A program made the position numbers and the translations under genes. From Oligoflexia bacterium (GTDB lineage: Bacteria > Bdellovibrionota_C > UBA2361 > JAFLCA01), in contig JAIBBV010000015.1 of assembly GCA_019694465.1 (NCBI GenBank), forward strand, positions 1 to 64,000: a stretch of DNA of 64,000 bases, in the 5' to 3' direction. Each line of letters opens with the position of its first letter. Positions within the stretch are counted from its first letter, which is position 1. The notes beneath the pieces are model-generated. The model worked only from the letters and a program-made list of their open reading frames with translations, had not been told where the DNA came from and made no database searches. Below are positions 18,712-26,956 of this stretch, piece after piece.

Positions 18712-19860
18712 ATGCAGACTTTTGTCGCTGGTTCAACCCAGGTTTCATCTGAAGTTACGTCAGAATCCCGGCAGCTTCCACCGCTTCCTGCTTCACGCAT
18801 AACGTCAAATCTTAGACAGACATCGTTCGCTGGCATGATTAGCGAATGCCCGCATATGCAGCGAGCTTTCTCAATTGTTGAGCGCGTGGCGCGCACTGAT
18901 TCCACAGTGCTTATTCTAGGCGAGAGTGGAACGGGAAAAGAACTGATTGCGCGAGCAATCCATAGATTAAGTTGCCGCACTGGCAAGCTCGTGCCAGTAA
19001 ACTGCGGTGCGATTCCAGAAGAGATCCTAGAAAGCGAACTATTTGGTCATGAGAAGGGCTCATTTACGGGCGCCATCGCCAGCAAAGTTGGACGTTTTCA
19101 GCTTGCCGATGGTGGGACTATTTTCCTCGACGAAATTGGTGAGATGAGCCCAAAATTGCAGGTCAAGCTTTTGCGCGTATTGCAGGAGCGTAAAGTTGAG
19201 CCGGTCGGGTCAACCAAGACTATCGACGTGAATGTGCGTGTGATCGCGGCGACTAACAAAGATCTACGCGAAGAAGTTAAAGCCGGTCGTTTTCGCGAGG
19301 ACTTGTATTATCGCTTGCAGGTAGTGCCAATTGACTTGGTTCCATTGCGCGCGCGCGGTAACGATATCCTTGTCTTAGCTAAACATTTTATGTCGCGTTG
19401 CTGCGAAAACTTGGCGCGTCCAGTTTTAGAGATCGGCGCCGCAGTTCAAGAAAAATTCAAAGCCTACTCTTGGCCAGGTAATGTGCGTGAACTGGAAAAT
19501 CTAATTGAGCGCTTAGCCATCTTGTGCGATGGACCAAGCCTTGAGCTGAGAGACCTTCCAGACTACTTGCTGCAGGGCAATGCTTCCTGTGCGGTAGTTG
19601 AGATTGGTGAAGAGTTGCCTGCAGATGGAGTAGATTTTAATGCTCTAGTTGATCGCTTTGAGACACGACTAATTACGATGGCGCTCAATCGCACGAGTGG
19701 CAACAAGAAAGCTGCTGCCCGTTTGCTGCAGCTCAATCGCACCACGCTGGTAGAGAAAATCAAGAAGAAGTCACTGACCCAGTTTATGGAGGTCAGCAGT
19801 GAGTCAAGCAGCGATGCTGCTGAGGCTTCGCCACGAGACTATCTGACCGCCAAGGAGTAG
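18712..19860 (+). CDS. Sigma-54-dependent activator (FlrA/FleQ-like, no receiver domain)
   Basis: A protein of 382 residues. A short N-terminal segment of about 45 residues replaces the usual receiver or REC-like domain. An AAA+ domain follows, with GESGTGKE Walker A, the loop GSFTGA (the common form is GAFTGA) that contacts sigma-54, and IFLDEIGEM Walker B. At the C-terminus is a FIS-type helix-turn-helix (about residues 315-350). With no receiver it is presumably constitutive, anti-activated, or controlled by ligand, as FlrA/FleQ are by cyclic-di-GMP. It heads a run of flagellar regulators and structural genes, so it is a likely master regulator of this set. The start ATG is preceded by AGGAGAG. 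Confidence 0.85.
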   Translation: MQTFVAGSTQVSSEVTSESRQLPPLPASRITSNLRQTSFAGMISECPHMQRAFSIVERVARTDSTVLILGESGTGKELIARAIHRLSCRTGKLVPVNCGAIPEEILESELFGHEKGSFTGAIASKVGRFQLADGGTIFLDEIGEMSPKLQVKLLRVLQERKVEPVGSTKTIDVNVRVIAATNKDLREEVKAGRFREDLYYRLQVVPIDLVPLRARGNDILVLAKHFMSRCCENLARPVLEIGAAVQEKFKAYSWPGNVRELENLIERLAILCDGPSLELRDLPDYLLQGNASCAVVEIGEELPADGVDFNALVDRFETRLITMALNRTSGNKKAAARLLQLNRTTLVEKIKKKSLTQFMEVSSESSSDAAEASPRDYLTAKE

Positions 19861-19865
19861 GCGCG

Positions 19866-20819
19866 ATGAAATTCTCCTCGTTAATAGCGCTTACTGGAAG
19901 CTGCCTCATGCCTGCCATGGTATGTGCCCAGCACTCGATTGATGTGCAGCGGGCTGCTGCACGCGGCGATTACCTTGAAGCGCTGTCTACCTTTGACGCC
20001 TTGCCGCGTCGTACGCTCGATGCTGCTAGTATTGTAGCCGCCGGGCGTAGCGCATGGGCTCTAGGTTTGCCATTGCGGGCTTTGGAAGAATTCGACCGAG
20101 CTCTTCGCATAGACGGCATGGGTTGTGAGGACATTGTTAGAATCCTGCTTTCTAAAGGTATCATTGAATTCCAAGAGGGGCATTATCAGGTGGCGGCGCT
20201 GCATGCAGAGCGTGCAGTTATGCAGAGCCTAGAAGCCCCGCTAGCGAGTTCCAACAAAGGTGCCCCGGAAGCCCCTTCCGCCTTACTCGCAGCCTTAAGG
20301 TCCAAGGCGCTGTTACTGTGGGCCGATAGTTTAGCTAAGCAAAAAGCCTTTGCCGCTGCTGAGGTTAAGTACGTGGCGTCTATCGAAGGTGCGCCTACTG
20401 AAATTGAGCCACAGATCCACTTGGCTCTTGCGCGCGCGCGCCAACAGTTGGGGCGTTTTGAGGAAGCCAAACTAGAATTCGAGCGAGTGCCATTGCAGCA
20501 CGAGTTAACTCCAGCTGCCATGCGTGGTTTGGCCGAAGTGGCAGTAGAATTAGGCAAACTTGAGCAGGCTGAGTATTGGCTGACGCGCGGCCGTAAGGAC
20601 TACCCTGACCAGTTTCTCGACAGCTGGGTGGAGTATGTGATGGTGCGTAGGGCTGCTGCCGACAATGATTTCAAGCGAGTTCAAGAGGTTTTGAGCGCGG
20701 CTAGTAAAAAGTACCCGCCATCCGATGCCTGGCTGATTCTATCATACGCAGCTGCTGAGAGTATGCAGTGGGAAGAGCGTGAGGCAGTCATGGCTAGTTT
20801 GAGGAGGGCTGCCCCATGA
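19866..20819 (+). CDS. Exported TPR-repeat protein in the flagellar regulator operon
   Basis: A protein of 317 residues with a Sec-type signal peptide (cleavage plausible after the VCA at about residue 21). The rest is a chain of helical pairs with tetratricopeptide-like spacing (Ala/Leu/Gly at repeat positions, for example ALEEFDRAL and QLGRFEEAKLEFERV). TPR folds bind other proteins; the partner here is unknown. It lies between the activator and the sensor kinase, and its stop overlaps the kinase start by 4 bp, so the four regulator genes look like one transcript. A periplasmic input or assembly factor for the flagellar system is an inference from position. Confidence 0.75.
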   Translation: MKFSSLIALTGSCLMPAMVCAQHSIDVQRAAARGDYLEALSTFDALPRRTLDAASIVAAGRSAWALGLPLRALEEFDRALRIDGMGCEDIVRILLSKGIIEFQEGHYQVAALHAERAVMQSLEAPLASSNKGAPEAPSALLAALRSKALLLWADSLAKQKAFAAAEVKYVASIEGAPTEIEPQIHLALARARQQLGRFEEAKLEFERVPLQHELTPAAMRGLAEVAVELGKLEQAEYWLTRGRKDYPDQFLDSWVEYVMVRRAAADNDFKRVQEVLSAASKKYPPSDAWLILSYAAAESMQWEEREAVMASLRRAAP

Positions 20820-21658
20820 CTCAGCTAGCGCATAAACAAAATATACAGCCAGAGCCTGTGCCACAGGCGCTGCACGACGCTTTCAAACGTTTTGAAGAGG
20901 CTAGTTCTAGACTTGAGGAACGCTATCAAAGTTTAGTCGCGGAGACAGAAGTCTTACGCCAACAGCTGGAAGAAAAAGATGCTGCAATTAAGCGCGCTGA
21001 GCGCTTGGCGGTGGTAGGTGAAGCGGCCGCGGCTATCGCGCATGAGGTGCGCAATCCGCTCGGTGCAATGAAGCTTTTTGCCTCACTTTTGAAACGCGAC
21101 TTGGCTGAGCGGCCCGATTCGCAAAAATTAGTTGAGCAAATTTCACGCAATATTGAGACCATCGACAATGTAGTTTCGAACATGCTGCATTTTTCAAAGG
21201 GTCCCGGCAAAGTGCGTGCGCCAATTAATGTACATGCGTTACTAGCTGAGCATGTTGAGCACTTCCGGCTACTGTCTGATGGCAAAGTCACATTCGATGT
21301 AGCTCTGGACGGTAATCCATTTATTCTGGGAGATGAGCATCGTTTGCGGCAAGTGTTCTACAACATCATGTTAAATGCTCTGCAGGCCATGGCCTTCCGT
21401 GGGACTCTGCGCATAGCGAGCAAAAACATGGCTAGTGGGGCGCTGGGTATTGAGTTTGAAGATAGTGGCCCCGGCATTCCGCAGGAGCTCCTAGGGAAAC
21501 TATTTGAGCCCTTCGCCAGTGGGCGTCAGGGTGGAACTGGACTGGGGTTGGCTATTGTAAAGCAGGTGATCGAAGAGCACAGCGGAACCGTGAGTGCGCA
21601 AAATCGGGGCGGGGCGTGTTTCGAGGTTTGTCTGCCTAGAGGAAACGAAAAGATTTAG
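20816..21658 (+). CDS. flrB: Cytosolic sensor histidine kinase (FlrB/FleS-like)
   Basis: A protein of 280 residues. An N-terminal coiled coil (about 25-60) is followed by a HisKA domain with the phospho-acceptor at His76 in AIAHEVRNPL. An HATPase domain with an N box (YNIMLNALQAM), FEDSGPGIP and GGTGLGLAIV completes the core. No membrane segment is seen. Its start codon overlaps the TPR gene, and the receiver-bearing activator follows after 19 bp, which fits the FlrB-FlrC (FleS-FleR) pair that switches on the middle and late flagellar operons through sigma-54. Assignment is from context and domain order; PAS sensing domains of FleS are not evident. Confidence 0.82.
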   Translation: MTQLAHKQNIQPEPVPQALHDAFKRFEEASSRLEERYQSLVAETEVLRQQLEEKDAAIKRAERLAVVGEAAAAIAHEVRNPLGAMKLFASLLKRDLAERPDSQKLVEQISRNIETIDNVVSNMLHFSKGPGKVRAPINVHALLAEHVEHFRLLSDGKVTFDVALDGNPFILGDEHRLRQVFYNIMLNALQAMAFRGTLRIASKNMASGALGIEFEDSGPGIPQELLGKLFEPFASGRQGGTGLGLAIVKQVIEEHSGTVSAQNRGGACFEVCLPRGNEKI

Positions 21659-21677
21659 GTTGGAATACGAGGTTTAT

Positions 21678-23069
21678 ATGATGAAGGATGCGCGAGTATT
21701 AGTGGCTGACGATGATCCGCAAATGCAGCTAGCTATCAAAGCTACATTGGATCGCAGCGCGTGCGATGTGACAGTGGTCAGTGATGGCACTGAAGCAATC
21801 GATTTACTCGAACGTGAGCCTTTCGACCTGATCATAACAGACCAACGTATGCCTAAAGCGTCGGGGCAAGATGTGCTGGCATTTGTGCAGCGCAGAGAGA
21901 TTCAGACCCCAGTAGTGATGATTACAGCTTACGGCACCATCACTCAAGCGGTGGAGGCAATGCAGTTGGGGGCGGCTGACTTTATTACTAAGCCATTTTC
22001 GAGTGAGGATCTGGAGCGCATTGTTGAGCGAGTTATGAGCCCAGAAAGCCGGCTCTATCGCGCGCGTGGCAGGCGCACAGCAAAGGGTCGTCCAATCGTC
22101 ACAAGTGACCCAATCATGATTAAAATTTTGGAAGTGGCAGAAGCTGTTGCTAAGAGTGACGCCACAGTGCTGATCCAGGGCGAGTCCGGTACCGGCAAAG
22201 AGCTAATCGCGCGCTTAATCCACATGTCTAGTCAGCGTGCGCAGCAACCCTTTGTAGCGGTTAATTGTGCCGCGCTTCCCGAAACTTTGCTAGAGAGTGA
22301 ATTGTTTGGTCACGAAAAGGGAGCGTTTACTGGAGCTCAGCAACGCAAAGTCGGAAAGTTTGAGTTGGCTCAGGGTGGCACGATCTTGCTGGATGAAATT
22401 TCCGAAATGGATTTGGCGCTACAAGCCAAGCTATTGAGAGTTTTGCAGGAGCGGGAGGTTGATAGAGTTGGTGGGTCCAGCCCAATCTCAATCGATGTAA
22501 GAGTGCTAGCGACTACCAATCGTAACCTTGAACAGATGGCGAAAGAGAACAAGTTCCGCCCTGATCTATTCTATCGCCTAAATGTGATTCCGATTACCCT
22601 TCCGTCTTTGCGGCAGCGTAAGTCAGACATCAAGTTGTTGGTTGAGCACTTTATGCGACAGTATCTGGGAGATAAAGCCCCAACCATCCCAGCTGAAGTG
22701 CTAGCCGCCCTGGAACAATATTCGTGGCCAGGAAATGTACGTGAGTTGCAAAATGCAGTCGAGCGAGCAGCGATTCTATCAGCTGGCGCGGTCCCGAAAG
22801 CGAATGATTTTATGCTTGGGCATGGTAGCCTGCGCCAATCATTAATTGTTGAAAGCGAAGCTGCTGAAGTCACGCATGATCAGGTTGCCACTACCTCTGG
22901 TTCAGACTCCTTGGTGATCCGTTCTGGCACCACAGTGTCAGATATGGAGAAGGCCCTGATTTTAGAAACGCTACGTTCAACAGATAATAATAGGACCCTG
23001 GCAGCGAAAATGCTTGGAATCAGTATTCGTACGCTGCGTAACAAGTTGCATGAATATAAGTGCGAATAG
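21678..23069 (+). CDS. flrC: NtrC-family response regulator (FlrC/FleR-like)
   Basis: About 463 residues from the ATG at 21678 (an open frame to 21594 overlaps the kinase and is not needed). The receiver domain has DDD at 11-13 and phospho-acceptor Asp55 in LIITDQRMPK with Lys in TKPF. An AAA+ domain with GESGTGKE and the canonical GAFTGA loop is followed by a C-terminal FIS-type HTH. It is expected to drive sigma-54 promoters once phosphorylated by the adjacent kinase. The candidate sigma-54 element upstream of flgB is an obvious target. Confidence 0.87.
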   Translation: MMKDARVLVADDDPQMQLAIKATLDRSACDVTVVSDGTEAIDLLEREPFDLIITDQRMPKASGQDVLAFVQRREIQTPVVMITAYGTITQAVEAMQLGAADFITKPFSSEDLERIVERVMSPESRLYRARGRRTAKGRPIVTSDPIMIKILEVAEAVAKSDATVLIQGESGTGKELIARLIHMSSQRAQQPFVAVNCAALPETLLESELFGHEKGAFTGAQQRKVGKFELAQGGTILLDEISEMDLALQAKLLRVLQEREVDRVGGSSPISIDVRVLATTNRNLEQMAKENKFRPDLFYRLNVIPITLPSLRQRKSDIKLLVEHFMRQYLGDKAPTIPAEVLAALEQYSWPGNVRELQNAVERAAILSAGAVPKANDFMLGHGSLRQSLIVESEAAEVTHDQVATTSGSDSLVIRSGTTVSDMEKALILETLRSTDNNRTLAAKMLGISIRTLRNKLHEYKCE

Positions 23070-23079
23070 GCTGGCGCTG

Positions 23080-23099
23080 GGTGTCAGATAGCTGACACC
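23080..23099. promoter_or_regulatory. Perfect inverted repeat between flrC and flgB
   Basis: GGTGTCAG at 23080-23087 and CTGACACC at 23092-23099 flank an ATAG spacer. No T-run follows, so it is not a typical terminator. An operator or enhancer for the flgB promoter, about 70 bp downstream, is the more likely role; a small transcript hairpin is the alternative. Confidence 0.6.
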
Positions 23100-23169
23100 A
23101 GGGGCGGAGAAGCAGGCCTAGTCAAGCGCTTAACATAGCGAAATGATGAGAGAAAAATGCGAGGGCGCT

Positions 23170-23184
23170 GAGCATGACCCTTGC
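23170..23184 (+). promoter_or_regulatory. Candidate sigma-54 promoter for the flgB operon
   Basis: GAGCATGACCCTTGC has TTGC at -12 and GAGCATG at the -24 position with the correct GC spacing, but the first invariant G is A, so it is a weaker match than the one at 18466. A start near 23196 lies 34 nt before the flgB ATG. In relatives the flgB operon is often RpoN-dependent. Confidence 0.45.
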
Positions 23185-23229
23185 AACAGGTTAAGAGGAA
23201 TTGGTTTTTTCTTTGAGGCTGCGTCACGG

Positions 23230-23640
23230 ATGACGGATCTTTTGAGCAAAATACTGGAGCGTACTACTCCCGGTTTGGAGAAGGCGCTTGATTTGCAATG
23301 GCGAAGACACGAGGCCATCTCCAGCAATATCGCCAACGCTGAAACGCCAATGTATCGCGCGGTCGATGTTTCATTCGAAAACGAGCTTACGCGTGCGTTC
23401 GACCAGAGCGACAACACGATGTTGAAAACAAACTCTAAGCACATGGATGGTAGTGGCAGCATGACCGCTCATACGATCGGCGACCTCTCAGGCGTTACTA
23501 AGCCTGATGGAAACAACGTTGATATCGATATCCAAATGGGCAAGTTGGCCTACAACAGCGGCCAGTACACGAATGTAACGAATCTCTTGCGTAAGCAAAT
23601 GGGTGTATTGCGTCGCATGATAACAGAGGCAAGTCGCTAG
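23230..23640 (+). CDS. flgB: Flagellar basal-body proximal rod protein FlgB
   Basis: About 136 residues from the ATG at 23230, chosen because the MTDLLSKILERTTPGLEKAL start matches FlgB; the longer open frame to 23143 would add 29 unrelated residues. SSNIANAETPMYRAVDV is the FlgB/FlgC-type N-terminal signature. The protein is exported by the flagellar type III apparatus and forms part of the proximal rod that joins the MS ring to the rod. It is the first gene of the structural operon. Confidence 0.93.
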   Translation: MTDLLSKILERTTPGLEKALDLQWRRHEAISSNIANAETPMYRAVDVSFENELTRAFDQSDNTMLKTNSKHMDGSGSMTAHTIGDLSGVTKPDGNNVDIDIQMGKLAYNSGQYTNVTNLLRKQMGVLRRMITEASR

Positions 23641-23653
23641 ACTAAGGAGGCGT

Positions 23654-24088
23654 ATGGGTAATTTCGATGTGACAGAGGTAATTGCTTCCGCTCTTAGCGC
23701 GACTCGTCTTCGTGTTAACGTACTAGCTTCAAATATTGCCAACGCGGAAACTACGCGTACCCCAGAGGGAGGTCCATATCGTCGCAAGGATGTAGTTCAG
23801 TCAGCGATTGAAATGCCGCATGATTTCAAAAATGTTCTTGATCGCATGTCGCTTGCCAAGCCAGCCGTGGCCGGAGTAGTGGCCGATCAGAGTGAGCCAA
23901 AGCGCGTCTATCAGCCAGGTCATCCCGATGCCGACAAAGAAGGCTTCGTAGCCTATCCAAATATCAATGTTGTTACTGCTATGACTGATTTGATGTCAGC
24001 TAGTCGCTTGTATCAGGCCAACGTTACGACATTAGAGACAACACGTCGTATGGCGCAGGATGCAGCGCAAATTTCGGTCAAGTACTAG
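23654..24088 (+). CDS. flgC: Flagellar basal-body rod protein FlgC
   Basis: A protein of 144 residues with LASNIANAETTRTPEGGPYRR near the N-terminus and the C-terminal rod/hook motif ending in RMAQDAAQISVKY. It is a proximal rod protein built with FlgB and FlgF. AAGGAGG lies just upstream of the ATG. It follows flgB by 13 bp. Confidence 0.95.
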   Translation: MGNFDVTEVIASALSATRLRVNVLASNIANAETTRTPEGGPYRRKDVVQSAIEMPHDFKNVLDRMSLAKPAVAGVVADQSEPKRVYQPGHPDADKEGFVAYPNINVVTAMTDLMSASRLYQANVTTLETTRRMAQDAAQISVKY

Positions 24089-24104
24089 GTGAGGATTTTG
24101 GCTT

Positions 24105-24425
24105 ATGAGTATTGATGGAATAAAACTCGGATTGCAATCGATAGCTCCGATTAAGAAGCCGCTTCAGTCTCAGGAGGCCCCGGCGATAAATTCCGACGGG
24201 AAGAATAGCTTCTCGCAAATGTTTACCGATGCGCTGAAGGAAGCCAATCGCATGCAGAACGAGGCCAATAATCAAATTGAAGGAATGGTCTTGGGTAAGG
24301 ATGGCGTGACCACCCACGGGGCAATGATAGCTCTAGAAAAAGCCGATATCGCATTTCAGTTGATGACTACTATCCGCAGCAAAATTATTCGCGCTTACGA
24401 AGAAGTCATTCGAACACAGGTATAG
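24105..24425 (+). CDS. fliE: Flagellar hook-basal body protein FliE
   Basis: A protein of 106 residues. FSQMFTDALKEANRMQNEANN and the C-terminal block with VTTHGAMIALEKADIAFQLMTTIRSKII match FliE, which connects the MS ring to the rod. It lies 16 bp after flgC and 25 bp before fliF. Confidence 0.94.
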   Translation: MSIDGIKLGLQSIAPIKKPLQSQEAPAINSDGKNSFSQMFTDALKEANRMQNEANNQIEGMVLGKDGVTTHGAMIALEKADIAFQLMTTIRSKIIRAYEEVIRTQV

Positions 24426-24450
24426 CAGACTGAAGAACTAGGAGGATTTC

Positions 24451-26136
24451 GTGGCAACATCGTTGGACCCTTCTGCTATTTTCTCGCAACTTTTTGGCGG
24501 CTACATGAAGCTGCCTTTGGTGCAGAAAATCGTATTTCCGCTATTGGTGGCCGGCTGTGTGTCGGGAATCATCTATGTTTCGAAATGGGCAAATCAGCCC
24601 GATTACGCAATTTTATACTCTGATCTTGAGCCAGCTGATGCTTCGGCAGTGGTAGAGCAGCTTAAGAGTCAGAAAGTAAAGTACGAAGTGCGCGGAGATG
24701 GCGACACTATCGCGATATCTCCTCCTGATATGGTGCATGAACTGCGCATATCGTTGGCCTCCGAGGGAATTCCAAAGGGCGGCGTGGTAGGATTGGAGAT
24801 TTTTGACGCTGCAAATCTTGGTACAACCACATTCCAGGAGAAAATTAAGTTTCAAAGAGCGATACAGGGTGAGCTTGAAAGGACAATAGGCGCTGTGCAG
24901 GGAATTACCAGCGCGCGTGTTCATATCACACAACCAGAGAAAACTGTCTTCTCCAAGAATGGATCGGTACCCACTGCTTCTGTTCTTCTCAAACTTAGAC
25001 CTGGCACTCAACTTGAGAAGAAGCAAATCAAGGGAATCACAAATTTAGTGGCAGGCAGTGTAGAAGGCCTTAAGCCCGAGAACGTTTCCATAATCGATGT
25101 GTATGGCAACCTCCTAAATGAAAAGGAGGAGGGGCCAGAAAGCATGAATGTCGAAGCTACCCGCTTGCAGTATCAGCATGAACTAGAGCGTGGCTATGTT
25201 AAGCACATTGAAGAAATGCTGGCGAAAGTTATGGGGCCAGGTAAGGTTATCGCCCGCGTAAGCGCAGACCTTGATTTCTCGCAGACTGAGCGTGAAGAAG
25301 AATCATATGACCCGGGTAGTCAGGTGGTGCGTAGTGAGCGCAGCATAGAAGAAGGGGCCAGTGAGGCAGCGCGAGGCGGTGTGCCGGGAGTAGTCTCAAA
25401 TCTTTCCAATGATCCGAATTTGTTAGCGCCATCCGGTGGTGCCAAGGTTGAAGATCGCAGTTCACGGCGTGAGGCAGTCAAGAATTATGAAGTCTCAAGG
25501 GCTGTAAGTAAAGTTTCGTCCCCACGCGGTAAGTTAATCAAGCTGTCTGTGGCAGTGTTAGTCGACGGCACTTATGAAAAGCCGGCCGCTGCCTCTGGGG
25601 CTGCTGCGCCTGCAGCCGGGGAAACACTGGCTCAGACTGTCGGTACCTACAAGCCACTTGAGCCGCAAACCATGGCCCAGATCGAATCAGTTGTGAAAAG
25701 TGCAGTTGGTTACGACGCTGCGCGTGGTGACGCGGTGACAGTGGAGAATATTCCTTTCCACGTGAGCGAGGATAATTTTGTCGAAGAAATGAATAAGAAG
25801 GAAACTCAGGATCTAATATTCAACGTAATATACCGAGCTGGTCCGCTCATTTTCTTATTCTTGTTCTTCTTTGTAATTGTGCGTCCGTTAGTCAGGTTCT
25901 TGATCACCCCAACTGAGGCTGAAGTTGATCTATCACGCCTGTTGCCAACTGGTATTCAGGAACTAGAGAAGGAACTTGAAACTGAGCGCTCCAAGGTGGC
26001 TATACCGGCCTATGAGCCAGCAATTGATATTGAACAGCTTGAGGAGCTCATGTCGGAGAATTCACGTCTAGTTAAGGAGAATCCGCAACAGGCGGCTCTG
26101 TTGATTCGCTACTGGTTGAATGACGGTCGACTATAA
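24451..26136 (+). CDS. fliF: Flagellar MS-ring protein FliF
   Basis: A protein of 561 residues starting at a GTG with AGGAGG upstream. It has a first transmembrane segment at about residues 25-45, the ring-building domains (RBM-type, with GLEIFDAANLGTTTFQEKI and FSQTEREEESYDP), and a second membrane segment near 465-485. The short cytoplasmic tail (ending ENPQQAALLIRYWLNDG) is the part that normally holds FliG. The adjacent gene is fliH with a 19-bp gap, so fliG is missing from its usual place. Confidence 0.96.
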   Translation: MATSLDPSAIFSQLFGGYMKLPLVQKIVFPLLVAGCVSGIIYVSKWANQPDYAILYSDLEPADASAVVEQLKSQKVKYEVRGDGDTIAISPPDMVHELRISLASEGIPKGGVVGLEIFDAANLGTTTFQEKIKFQRAIQGELERTIGAVQGITSARVHITQPEKTVFSKNGSVPTASVLLKLRPGTQLEKKQIKGITNLVAGSVEGLKPENVSIIDVYGNLLNEKEEGPESMNVEATRLQYQHELERGYVKHIEEMLAKVMGPGKVIARVSADLDFSQTEREEESYDPGSQVVRSERSIEEGASEAARGGVPGVVSNLSNDPNLLAPSGGAKVEDRSSRREAVKNYEVSRAVSKVSSPRGKLIKLSVAVLVDGTYEKPAAASGAAAPAAGETLAQTVGTYKPLEPQTMAQIESVVKSAVGYDAARGDAVTVENIPFHVSEDNFVEEMNKKETQDLIFNVIYRAGPLIFLFLFFFVIVRPLVRFLITPTEAEVDLSRLLPTGIQELEKELETERSKVAIPAYEPAIDIEQLEELMSENSRLVKENPQQAALLIRYWLNDGRL

Positions 26137-26155
26137 GTTGAGATGAGGAGGTAAG

Positions 26156-26956
26156 GTGGGCACAAGCGAGAATAGCGCTCAATCTACAAGTCAGACCGAC
26201 TTTGTTCCTACTCCCTATAAGGATCAAAGCTGGGAGATTATAGGCGAAGCTGCCGAGAGCCAGGAATTTGTGCCGATGGAGGTAGAGGCGGTTGCTTCTA
26301 CCTCCCACACAGTTGATCCGATGTTCGCCGATTATGGCGGGTTCGCTGGTCAGGGTGAAGGAAAGCGTTGGCACTTGCCAGAGCACTTGAGTATCGAGGT
26401 AGCGCGCCAGGAGAAAGAGGAAGAGGCTCCAGGTCAGCGCCTGACGGACGAAGAGATCGCTGCCATCAAGGAAGCCGCAAAAGCTGAGGGACATGCGGCT
26501 GGGAAGGCCGAGGCAGAGGCAGGCTTTACCGAGCAAATCAAGCTTATGCAGGATCGACTAGTGGCCCTTTTTCAGGATATGGGGCAACAGCTTAAGGGGC
26601 ATTTGGGTGAGATTGAAACTTCGGCGTTGGAGCTGTCGTTAGCAATTTCAGAGAAGGTTGTAGGGTACGCTGTTGAAATTAATCCAGAGTATATCCAGAA
26701 AGTAATCTCGGATGCCTTGGGTCATGCTGGTGGCGCAGTGATTCGTAAGGTGCGCGTTAGCCCGCAGGACTATGAGTTTATTCAGGTTGTAGGTGTGGCC
26801 AAGCAGTTAAAGGAATTTGACGGAAGTTGGGACTTCGAGTCGGACGAGTCAATTAAAACTGGTTGCATTGTGGAGACTTCAGCTGGGCAAGTAGATTTCC
26901 AACTTGATTCGGCCTGGGAAAGAATTCGCGATAATGTATTGAAGAGTAAGGTATGA
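26156..26956 (+). CDS. fliH: Flagellar assembly protein FliH
   Basis: A protein of 266 residues starting at GTG with AGGAGG four bases upstream. It has an acidic, glutamate/alanine-rich central helix (KEAAKAEGHAAGKAEAEAG, about 105-122) and the C-terminal FliH/V-type stator domain (ALSEKVVG, IQKVISDALGHAG). It is the negative regulator and stator of the FliI ATPase at the export gate. Its stop overlaps the fliI start by 4 bp. It directly follows fliF. Confidence 0.9.
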   Translation: MGTSENSAQSTSQTDFVPTPYKDQSWEIIGEAAESQEFVPMEVEAVASTSHTVDPMFADYGGFAGQGEGKRWHLPEHLSIEVARQEKEEEAPGQRLTDEEIAAIKEAAKAEGHAAGKAEAEAGFTEQIKLMQDRLVALFQDMGQQLKGHLGEIETSALELSLAISEKVVGYAVEINPEYIQKVISDALGHAGGAVIRKVRVSPQDYEFIQVVGVAKQLKEFDGSWDFESDESIKTGCIVETSAGQVDFQLDSAWERIRDNVLKSKV

